From NCBI GenBank assembly GCA_032718475.1, contig JAUCBJ010007724.1, positions 1 to 53,841 on the forward strand: a stretch of 53,841 bases of DNA, written 5' to 3'. The DNA is from Nemertoderma westbladi. Taxonomy: Eukaryota; Xenacoelomorpha; Nemertodermatida; Nemertodermatidae. A program made the position numbers and the translations under genes. The notes beneath the pieces are model-generated. The model had not been told where the DNA came from, did not search any database, and saw nothing but the letters and a program-made list of their open reading frames with translations. Every line of letters begins with the position of its first letter. The first letter of the stretch is position 1. Positions 41,575 to 50,310 of the stretch are shown here, piece after piece.

Positions 41575-43346
41575 CACTGTCACTGCACAAGTATTTCATT
41601 ATAATGCAGTAAATTAAATTTACCAATGTTTGTACACATACGATATAGATCTGTATCTAGTTTGATCTCGAGGATTAGTAAGTCCGACAACATTATCTTA
41701 CTTGCTGTGTATAAAATGTGTAACTTTTGCGGATGCTCTAGTGTCACTTGATTAAATTAATTTAAATACATTATTTCGATTGTATGAAACTGTAGTAGGT
41801 CCTATATATTGTATATAGTCAATATTATTATTTGTTAATACTAATCACAGCGCATGTTTTTTATTAATATTGTCAATTATTCATTTATTGTGATATATTA
41901 GTAGTAATTTAAATCAATCTCGCCTGACCTGCTGGGCTGGTATTATATTTTTAAATCATATAATTGAAACATATTAATGCAACCACTCAAATGAGAGCTT
42001 GTGAAATTATAAGTTTAATGGTTTGCTTCATTTTCAGGCTGTGACATTGGCGTACTAACACGATTATCACTCGAAGGCAAGAACTTATATTACGAAAAAC
42101 AACTCCAATCTGCGAAACATAGTTCGCATGGATCGATTTGTCATTATTAATGGATCCAAATGTCCAAATCCCGATCGGGAAGCGATATTAAGTGGACCCA
42201 GCAGGTATCTGTTACCCGAAGTTCGAGCTGATAGGGGTCGTATATTTATTCCCGAGATGGATGGCTTCTGTAAGTATCTCGAAACTGATTTGAAGGATCA
42301 ACAACCCAAGATCGGGATCTCGAATTTAGTGTAAATTGCATTCGAAAGTTTTTTGACCTAATGTCTTTGATCGGTGGTGCTCTTCAGCTCACAACCCATA
42401 TCATGTGCCAGCCACAATACATTCACGAAGCATATAACAAGCTAGGTAATGAAAAGATTCGAGGTGATAAAGAACGAAATATAAATTCTATGAAAGTATA
42501 TATTAATAAGGTTAAACGATTTTATGAGTATTTGGTACGACTTGGTGTAAAAGATGCTGTTAGAGGGCTTGAAACAGTCCGTGATATATGTAAATGACAG
42601 AAACGTCGGCTAAGAAGGCATGCCTTCGAGGTTCGTGAAGCTGCTACTGCATCTATGCCAAGTGCACATGATCTTGCTCAATATGATAACTCGGAAGTGA
42701 CTACCGCCATATCTGCTAACATTATGAAACTACCAGTTATTGGACATTACGATGAGCTATCGGACATGCAAACCCACATAATTGGTCTTATCTTCCATAA
42801 TAGTGTGTTCTGAAGAACATGCGACTAGGGGAATTTAGGAATTCAACTGTTAATAAAGCTGAAGGAGAAGCCGTTATTAGAGTACACCGACACAAGACGG
42901 CCGACACATACGGCCCAGCCGATTTAACATTAAAGCTGGACTTATTTAAACTTTTGGGTAAGTGGGTTAAGTTCGGGCGGTATTTATATTGCGGGAAGAA
43001 ATTAGAAAACGATTCATCGTTTGTATTTATTCAACGAAATGGAGAGTGTTTATCCAGTTCCAGCACACAGCTGAACCGTCTGTGGCAAAAGGTAATCCCT
43101 GGATCAAGTAAGAACGCGGGTGCAACTAGCATACGACATTCATACAGCTCGTTTAATCAACAGTATCCTGGACAAGAATGTCACGTTGAGGGGGCTGCAA
43201 TGCAGATGGGGCATTCAGGTGTTACTCAGCGCCGAACGTATGACGCCATTAAGTCAGCATCACATGCTATTTCAGCAACGAGAAGACTCAGAAATGCCCG
43301 TGAATATGCTTCGCGAGAAACGGTACCGACTCGTAACAGTATTCCA

Positions 43347-43371
43347 CCCCCCCCCCCCCCCCCCCCCCCCC
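43347..43371. repeat. Poly-C tract (25 C) inside coding sequence
   Basis: Encodes the prolines between catalytic domain and 10-aa repeats. Any slippage not divisible by three would cut off the C-terminal tail. Confidence 0.95.
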
Positions 43372-43389
43372 AAGAAATGATTGGATCAG

Positions 43390-43632
43390 TTCTAGGTCGC
43401 CAAGAAACGGGTGAAACAGTTCCAGGTCGCCAAGAAACGGATGAAACAGTTCCAGGTCGCCAAGAAATGGATGAAACAGTTCCAGGTCGCCAAGAAACAG
43501 ATGAAACAGTTGCAGGTCGCCAAGAAACGGATGAAACAGTTCCAGGTCGCCAAGAAACGGATGAAACAGTTCCAGGTCACCAAGAAACGGATGAAACAGT
43601 TACAGGTTGCCAAGAAACGGATGAAACAGTTT
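43390..43632. repeat. 30-bp coding minisatellite (copy 2 recombinase tail)
   Basis: Eight to nine units of GGTCGCCAAGAAACGGATGA AACAGTTCCA, exactly 30 bp each. Open in several frames, which explains the overlapping K-Q-rich ORF and its minus-strand shadow. Confidence 0.95.
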
Positions 43633-43910
43633 CACCTTTAAAATCCGTTCGGAAATCATCCCAACCAATTTCAGCAACGAAAAGGCTCAGAAATGGCCAC
43701 AGTTACGGCGGAAAGGTTTCTTATCGTGATACGATTCTACCTCCTCAAGCAGTGATGGAAACAGTTTCATCTTCTCAACAAGCAATTGACACTTCGGATT
43801 CGGATGTAGAAATAGAAGCATTTCAAATTCCAGACAGGTTAGATCATATTATAGCATCGTTAGAGGGCGTTCATAAAGTGTATATGAATTGGCACATCCG
43901 CAGTGCGTAA

Positions 43911-44220
43911 AGCTCCTAGGCTGCTTGTAAATATATCAATTAAGATTTTGTTAATTTGCACACTGTCACATGGGTTTCGTTAACTAAGGTCTATTTACAA
44001 ATTTTAGATATATCTAGAAAAGGTATCCCTAAGGGTGTTGTTGGTTTTTTATTAGGTATAACTCAATTTTGTAATAAAATAAGTGACAAAATAATAGTGG
44101 TATATAGTTACAATTTCTCAAGCCCGAATCACACAAAAATGTATGCTTTTAGCCAATTTCAATTTTCTTACCAAAAATGGACGAAAATATTGCTGTCTAT
44201 GATGTGGCAAGCGTTTCACA
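43911..44220. other. Non-coding
   Basis: No supported feature. Confidence 0.4.
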
Positions 44221-44520
44221 ATCAGATCAAGCAGGCAGACATCTAGGCAAAGAGACAGACTTACCAGCCAGGGAAAGATGAGACGGCCAACCAAACAGCC
44301 AAACCAGACAGTCATCCATGTCAGACAGGTAGACCTGCGAGAAGACAGTCTCCCAGTCAAACGGATAGCCAGACAGACGAAAGACAGTCTGTCAGCGTCA
44401 GTGTCAGCCAAACAGACAGCCATCCATCCAGGCAGTCAGACCATCAAACCAGGCAAGCAAGCAGTCAGACAAACAGCCAACCAAACAGAAAGGACGGACA
44501 AGACAAGACAGATATATGGA
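44221..44520. repeat. Degenerate CAGACA array
   Basis: CAGACAG/CCAGACAG words recur throughout 300 bp. Reverse-complement arrays occur at 44725-44870 and 45725-46050, and CAGACA again at 46200-46317 and 48914-48960. Confidence 0.85.
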
Positions 44521-44527
44521 CTCCATG

Positions 44528-44605
44528 ACGCTGTTATTTATAGTTGTGGAGCGGACCATATGGTGCTGTTATTTACAGGTGTGGACCATGTGGTTATTAT
44601 TGTTA
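44528..44605 (-). repeat. Inverted copy of the CACCATATGG minisatellite unit
   Basis: Reads, on the minus strand, AATAACAGCACCATATGGTC, the same unit as at 44930-45010 and 45355-45720 on the plus strand. Confidence 0.85.
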
Positions 44606-44617
44606 AGTTTCGAGACA

Positions 44618-44720
44618 GGGGGGGGGGGGGGGGGGGGGGGGGACTGGACGCAAATCCCATCTCGGCGAATTAATATCCTGCCTCAATCTTAAATTTCAAG
44701 TAAGGGAATGGAGCAGGTTA
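44618..44720. repeat. Poly-G plus dispersed repeat, copy 2
   Basis: 25 G at 44618-44642 and then CGCAAATCCCATCTCGGCGA, matching the repeat at 29846-29990. Confidence 0.8.
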
Positions 44721-44724
44721 CAGT

Positions 44725-44875
44725 ATGAATGTCTCTCTGTCTGTGTGCTATGGCTGTCCATCTGGTCTGATTGTGTCTCTTTTTGGCTGTCTGTCTGGTC
44801 TGTATGACTGTCTGTCCCTCCGTCTGTTTGGTAGTTTGTCTACGTGGTCTGGCTAGTGGTCTGTGACACATTATG
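44725..44875. repeat. Degenerate TCTGTC array
   Basis: CTGTCTG/TCTGGTCTG words, the reverse complement of the 44.2-44.5 kb array. Confidence 0.85.
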
Positions 44876-45029
44876 GACAAGAAGTTAACAAGATATTCGT
44901 GTTTTGTGTTTACTAACGGGATAACTACAGTATGGATAACAGCACCATATGGTTCGCTTCACAACTATGAATAACAGCACCATATGGTTCACCACTACTA
45001 TGAATAATAAAAGTGATCAGTGAACATGT

Positions 45030-45355
45030 GACACACGAAACACCGGAGGCGACCCGAAGGCTCCTCTCTCTCGGCTGTTACCTATAAGGTAGGGAGGGCA
45101 CCACACCTATAAGGTAGGGAGGGCACCACACTAACTCCCAAGGGTGAACAATCCATAACTATCCACCCCTTGCTTTACTCCCCCAGCAGAAGCCAGGTTC
45201 CCATTGTACCACTGGGTTTGCGTAAGCACTAATTTCTAAAGTGTCTTGCTTAGGGACACAACAGTGCCAAATTTATACAGCCTGTAGTCGGATTCGAACC
45301 CGCACGCTAATGTTAAGGCAGTTCAGGCGCTGTATGCACTCGGACACTGGGACAC
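45030..45355 (-). repeat. tRNA-derived SINE (tRNA-Leu/Ser-like head)
   Basis: Minus strand: GTGTCCGAGTGCATACAGCG CCTGAACTGCC and GCGGGTTCGAATCC, i.e. A- and B-box regions of a class II tRNA. The body (complement of GTCTTGCTTAGGGACACAACAG) matches a motif widespread in animal SINEs. The internal duplication ACCTATAAGGTAGGGAGGGC ACCACAC (twice at 45083-45131) contains its own small palindrome. Confidence 0.65.
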
Positions 45356-45720
45356 TATGAATAATAGCACCATATGGTTCACAACTATGAATAACAGCAC
45401 CATATGGTCCATAACTATGAGTAATAGCACCATATGGTTCACAACTATGAATAACGGCACCATATGGTTCACAACTATGAATAACGGCACCATATGGTCC
45501 ATAACTATGAATAATAGCACCATATGGTTCACAACTATGAATAATAGCACCATATGGTTCACAACTATGAATAACAGCACCATATGGTCCACTCCACAAC
45601 TATAATAACAGCACCATATGGTCCATAACTGTGAATCTTTAGTACCATATAGTCCATAACATTTAAAAGCAGCGCCATACAGTATGGTCCACAAATACAT
45701 ATAAATAACAGGAGGCATAT
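45355..45720. repeat. ~30-bp minisatellite with CATATG core
   Basis: About ten units ACTATGAATAACAGCACCAT ATGGTTCACA. Two more units lie at 44930-45010. Each unit contains CCATATGG, a perfect palindrome. Confidence 0.93.
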
Positions 45721-45724
45721 TCCA

Positions 45725-46317
45725 TCTTTCCGTCAGGTCTGGCTGTCTGTCTGGCTGGTTTGTTGTCGGTTTGTTATGCTGGCAAACCTGCAGACCGTCG
45801 CCTGTCTGAGTATCTGTTTGGCTGGCAGACTGGCATCTGTTTGGCTGATAGGTCTATCTGCCTGTCGGCTCTGGATGACTATCTCTCTATCTGTTTGACC
45901 TAACTGGCTGTCTGGTGTGTATGTCTATATCAATGGCCTGGTCGGTTTGACTGTCAATCTGTCTGTCAGCAACGTTTGGCTATATACCTGTCTCTCTGGT
46001 CAAGCTGGCTACCGTCTCGTCTGGCTGTCTGTCTGTTTTTGCCTGGTCTAGATCGTTGCCTGCAACAATATTGCCACATTATGGACAATGTGGACAGTAC
46101 GGTAGAGAATTCGGTACAGTATGAGATATCCGTCTTTTGCGTTTACAACCTGGACAACTGAGTAATAGCTGAGAATAGGGACAACAATTTGGAAGTTGTT
46201 GTTGGTATTCGACATCCAGACAAACAGCAAAACAGATATCATACTAGCCAATGGCTAGTAGCCATTAGCCAACCAGACCAGACAAGCAGTCCTGACTGAC
46301 TGACAGATACCAGACAG
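45725..46317. repeat. Degenerate TCTGTC then CAGACA arrays
   Basis: TCTGTCTGGCTGG words to about 46050, then about 100 bp unique sequence, then CAGACA words. The final CCAGACAG (46310-46317) is the left target duplication of the hAT-type element. Confidence 0.8.
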
Positions 46318-46759
46318 TAGGGATGCAACAGAGCTCCGGTTCCGGAAATCCGGAGCTCCGGCTAAATTTTCTAGCTCTGGTTCCAGCTCCGGGCAAATCC
46401 ATCCGGAGCCAATCCGGAGCTTCTGTTGTTAAAATTTCAATTAAAATAATTAGTTTTTTAATTAGTATAAAAAACACAAGGGTCATAAACGCTGAATAGT
46501 GCCCTTTTCACACAATGGTGTCTGTAATTTTGTTACATTATGTCAACTTATCGGCGTTCTGGAAGATTAATTAGAAGACCATTAGGGCTTATTGCTTCCA
46601 AAAAAAACGTCTGTTTGTGTGTGTGTTAGTTTGTGTGTTTGTTTGTTTTGGTGTTTGTCGTTATGTTCACATTGATATTGGTTGGCTTAAGAAGCCCTGA
46701 CGGTCTTCTTAAAGCCAGATTAATGACTTTATTTTCTAGTTATTAGCTTTAATATTGTA

Positions 46760-47785
46760 ATGTTTAGGAATATTAATGAAATCAATATCCTTGTTATGCA
46801 AATATTTGCAGTTTTACAAGGAGACAGCTTGAGCCCTTTCATGTTCGTAATTTTTATTTACGATATTGTGAAGTTTATACGTGATATTACCGTCAAGATT
46901 GGGGAATTATTTATATTATTATTTGCGGATGATTTGCTATTTTATGGCGACTCCCGTGAGGTAGTGCAAGCTGGTTTAAATGCAACTGCTAATTGGGCCC
47001 GGGAAAACGGTCTTGAAGTAAATCTTACAAAGACTTCCGTAATGAAATTTAGGAGAGGTGGCCGACTGTCCGCTCAGGATAAATTTTTCTACAACGGAAA
47101 CGAGGTGAAAATAGAAAAGTCTTATAAATATTTGGGAGTCACATTTCAATCATCCTTGAAATTCACAAAGCGCATAAATATAATAGTCTGCAAATCACTT
47201 TCCACAATACGGTCAATTCAGAAACCACATCTACTATCTATTAGCACAGCTAAAAAGCTTTTTTCCTTAAAAGTAACACCGATAGTTATGTATGGACTTC
47301 GCGAAATTTGGCCTTTCTTGTCAGTCAACAACCTTCATAGTATCGATAAAATCAAAGCTGCTTTCCTCAAAAGAGTACTTTCAGTTCACAAATCGTCTAG
47401 GAATCGGCTAGTTCACGCTCTCTGTGATTCGCGAAATCTTTCTATGGTACTTAAAGGTCAACTAAATTTAACAGACACTGATGTATTCAAAAAATACTCC
47501 GCTGAAGTAGAAGACAAAACTCGTGAAATCCCAGTAGAGTTCTGGAACAGTATCGCGTTCATAAATCGCAGTTGGACAATCGCAAATTGTCGTAAGAGGC
47601 ACACCATAACCCGCTTTGCTCTTCATGGTTTCCATTTCCGAATTTGTACATTCAGACCCACAGAATTTCATGAGGCGGGGAATGACTGTGTATGTAGTCT
47701 CTGCGGGAGGCCGGCGGACACTTACCATCTCCTTAGTTGCCCGAGCAACCACCACCCCCTTTCGTACTGGGCCAACAATCTCTGA
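46760..47785 (+). pseudogene. 5'-truncated LINE RT with C-terminal zinc knuckle
   Basis: 341 codons open. It starts within the RT: VLQGDSLSPFMFVIFIYD, LLFADDLLFYGDS (catalytic ADD), NLTKTSVMKF, and SYKYLGVTF. It ends with CVCSLCGRPADTYHLLSCP, a C-x2-C...H...C knuckle typical of LINE C-termini. Endonuclease and the first half of RT are missing, as expected from incomplete target-primed reverse transcription. The 3' UTR follows to AATAAA near 47905. It sits inside the hAT-type element, so it is the younger insertion. Clade not assigned. Confidence 0.88.
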
Positions 47786-48320
47786 TTTAAAATTGTTTTA
47801 TAACTGTGTAAATATTTTATTATTTATGTATAGTATATTTGGATTTTACTGCTTGCTTGCTTAATGCTTATATAGTTTTACAATTGTACCATTATTTTGG
47901 TTTAATAAATAACACATATTTGCAGTAAAAACAGCAGTACGGTAAATATTCTTACGCTTAGCCTGCAATGGCTATCATCAAGTTTTTGATCCGAATATCC
48001 CCCAAAATCGGGAGAAAAAGAAGCACTTTTTCCCATAGGGAAATAAGTATCCCATAGGATTGAATTGAATTTAATTTTTTTCACGGAGAAAAAAGCAACA
48101 TAATGAAAATGAGAAAATGTGAAAATAATTTTGGTGGAATTTCTTAAATTGTATTACATGAATCAAAAGTGCATTGATGTAAAAAAAGTTAGCATGCAAT
48201 TTCAGCAAAATCCGTGCGCACACTCAAAAGTTATTGTAACTTTCAGTGTTTGCAAGAAATGTTTGGTTAGAGCGCCAAAACGCTAAACATTACAATACTA
48301 AAGCTAAAAATTAAGCATTC
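47786..48320 (+). other. LINE 3' UTR and inner hAT sequence
   Basis: AATAAATAAC at 47903-47912 marks a polyadenylation signal and probable LINE end; sequence to 48320 belongs to the host hAT-type element. No ORF. Confidence 0.5.
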
Positions 48321-48921
48321 AGAACGCCGATAAGTTGACATAATGTAACAAAATCACGTACACCATTGTGTTGAATGGACACTATTCATCGTTTATGACC
48401 CTTGTATATTTATGTAAGCCTCCATCGTTGCGATCACTCGGTACATAAATACACTCGGGTCTTAACTAACAGTGTGTCCCAGTTTTCCCACAATAAAGTA
48501 AATAGTATTTAGTATTATTATTTGGGTTCATCACAGTTAGCCATTAGGTGGTGCATTGTTGTGCAGCTGTCCTTAAGTTTCTCCCTTAGAATCAACATTT
48601 CGCTAAGTATTTGCGTGGCGACAATGAAGAGATCTAATGACAGGACTTAATGACACAGGAATTATTGTCATTCAGAGTTAGACGAAATAATTTGGGAAAG
48701 GGGAATAAAATACGCTCCTATTACCCAATGCAACATGCCGACCTCTAAAACAACATTAATTTAAGCCCAAACATTCGTCTGTCTGTATGCTGTACATTGG
48801 AATTATCAATTCACCAAAGCTCCGGCTCTGGTTCCGGCCGGAGCTCACATTGTTACCCGGAGAAACCTCCGGGCTCCGGCTCCGGATAAAATTTTAGCTC
48901 TGTTGCATCCCTACCAGACAG

Positions 48922-49207
48922 GAAGCTAGATAAACAGTCAGACCTGACAGACACACAGCTAGACAACGTTAATATTTATAGAGATGTATTTTTATTTTCA
49001 GTTTGAGTCCGATCAATCGCCCTCAATCAATATTCAACTGCCGGCGACAGAAACGTATAGAGTGGACTCCCTGATCCAACCAAAGACTGGTTGATGTCTT
49101 CCGGGACGAGATTAAGGGGGCAAGGATGCCTAGAAACAGCTATAAGATAGCGAAAGTTGGGCAGCTTTTCCAGGGAAGAGCAAAAAGCAAATATAGGCCC
49201 GTTTAAA
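48922..49207. other. Array remnant and unique sequence
   Basis: CAGACA words to 48960, then TTTTATTTTCAG at 48990-49001, a possible splice acceptor with a short open frame behind it (no family recognised). Confidence 0.3.
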
Positions 49208-49795
49208 TACTATAAAATACTACCGGAAACGCTAACTTTCTTTATTTGTCAATAAAGACAGAATTCATCAGAAATACCACTGATTCCCTTTATATAATTA
49301 TTAGAAGTTTCGCTGGCCTTCCAGAATGTTTCACAGTCCTATGATAGGGGTGATAGCCTAGTTTTCCAAGGTCGTTTCAGGTTGTCATCCTGGCAACTTC
49401 GGGCGTTGCAATTTTGTGCTTGTAATTTAGTAATTTTGTGTAATATTTTTCAATGATTTGCATTTTTAATAAACCATAAATTTCTCAATCATTAATATTT
49501 TGATAAATCATTGTCGACTTTTAATCGATCTTGTACTTTTGTAAAAATTGTGCTTTGTGTCCTTCCGTGTTAATTATTTTTGTTTGTTTCTGTAATGATA
49601 TGATCAAAACATTATAAAATACCAACTTTCTTTATTTGTCAATAAAGAGCAGAAATACCACTGATTCCCTTTATATAACTATTAGAAGTTTCGTTGGCCT
49701 TCCAGAATGTTTACAGTCCTATGATAGGGAGGGGTGATAGTTTTCCAAGGTCGTTTCAGGTTGTCAACTTGGCAACTTCGGGCGTATCAATTAGG
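49208..49795. repeat. ~190-bp direct repeat, two copies with 200-bp spacer
   Basis: 49225-49413 and 49622-49793 share AACTTTCTTTATTTGTCAAT, CACTGATTCCCTTTATATAA, TTCCAGAATGTTT, TTTTCCAAGGTCGTTTCAGG and GGCAACTTCGGGCGT with a few indels. The spacer contains no gene. This could be a solo pair of long terminal direct repeats or a simple tandem duplication. Confidence 0.88.
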
Positions 49796-50310
49796 CAAAT
49801 AGGCATTACCGACTGTGAAAACTGAAACTGTGAACGTCGTGATTTACGGAGCCTCCTCTGAAAGAAATTAGATGTAATTCTTAAAACTTTCTAAACTTTT
49901 TGTTTGAAAAATTAAGATAATTAGTGACTTTCAAACATTGAGCCAGATGGACAGACGGACAATTCTCACAAACTAAATTCACAGACTACGTGGCTCGCCC
50001 CACAAACAGATTAATTAATTAAACTATCGGTATGAAACACAATATGGTTAACTTCAAGTTGAAACACATGGTAGTATTGTTTACATCAAGGTACCATATG
50101 GTCATTGGCTTATTTTTTAAGTTTAGTCGTTTTTTAGGAATTGATTTGAATTTTTTTTGTTCACATTTAAATAATGACCTTTGTTATCCTGCATTTTGAT
50201 GCCTGCTATACGATTATAAGTTAAAAAGAAGCTTCATAACAGCTTTCCAAATAGTGACCATAATGGTTCGTGTTGGATACATGTATATATATTTATATAT
50301 ATATATACTA
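49796..50310. other. Upstream of five-exon gene
   Basis: AT-rich, with ACCATATGG again at 50092-50100. A TA microsatellite at 50281-50308 stands immediately before the candidate start codon. Confidence 0.4.

Larger units (their letters stand above)
40597..42049. other. Non-coding with two perfect or near-perfect hairpins
   Basis: AT-rich spacer between the DEDD family copy and the second recombinase-like gene. Apart from the inverted repeats listed separately, no feature is supported. TTCATTTTCAG at 42026-42036 could be a splice acceptor for the following gene. Confidence 0.45.
42050..43910 (+). pseudogene. Tyrosine-recombinase-like gene, copy 2
   Basis: Three frames in series. 42128-42333 begins MDRFVIINGSK. 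42361-42597 has a helical N-terminal (core-binding-like) domain with KVYINKVKRFYEYLVRLG, continuing through one TGA to 42810. 42819-43910 is the catalytic domain. In the last frame: MRLGEF (R2), HRHKTADTYG (K26), TSIRHSYSS (R106, H107), MGHSGVTQRRTYD (H132, Y141), which is the full R-K-R/H-H-Y set. A poly-Pro run encoded by the poly-C tract and nine 10-aa repeats (GRQETDETVP) follow, then an acidic end. Related to the minus-strand gene at 26-27 kb. Such enzymes cut and rejoin DNA via a 3'-phosphotyrosine. The catalytic frame is intact but the N-terminal part is broken. Confidence 0.78.
46318..48913. mobile_element. hAT-type non-autonomous DNA transposon with nested LINE
   Basis: The terminal inverted repeats are 18 bp and perfect (TAGGGATGCAACAGAGCT at the left, its complement at the right end). 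They are flanked by an identical 8-bp target duplication CCAGACAG (46310-46317 and 48914-48921), the hallmark size for hAT. Next to the TIRs lie CCGGAGCTCC/GGCTCCGG-rich segments. A further ~85-bp inverted repeat lies at 46477-46561 and 48321-48404 (CAAGGGTCATAAACG... ...ACTTATCGGCGTTCT). No hAT transposase is present. The centre is occupied by a truncated LINE on the plus strand. It inserted in the CAGACA array. Confidence 0.92.

Noticed and set aside
43392-43641. Repeat proteins in other frames over the 43.4-43.6 kb minisatellite
   Set aside because: Shadows of a unit whose length is a multiple of three; the recombinase frame explains the region.
45273-45718. Repetitive HMVLLFIVV-type or HSCEPYGAI-type proteins
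   Set aside because: Translations of the CCATATGG minisatellite, open only because the unit is about 30 bp.
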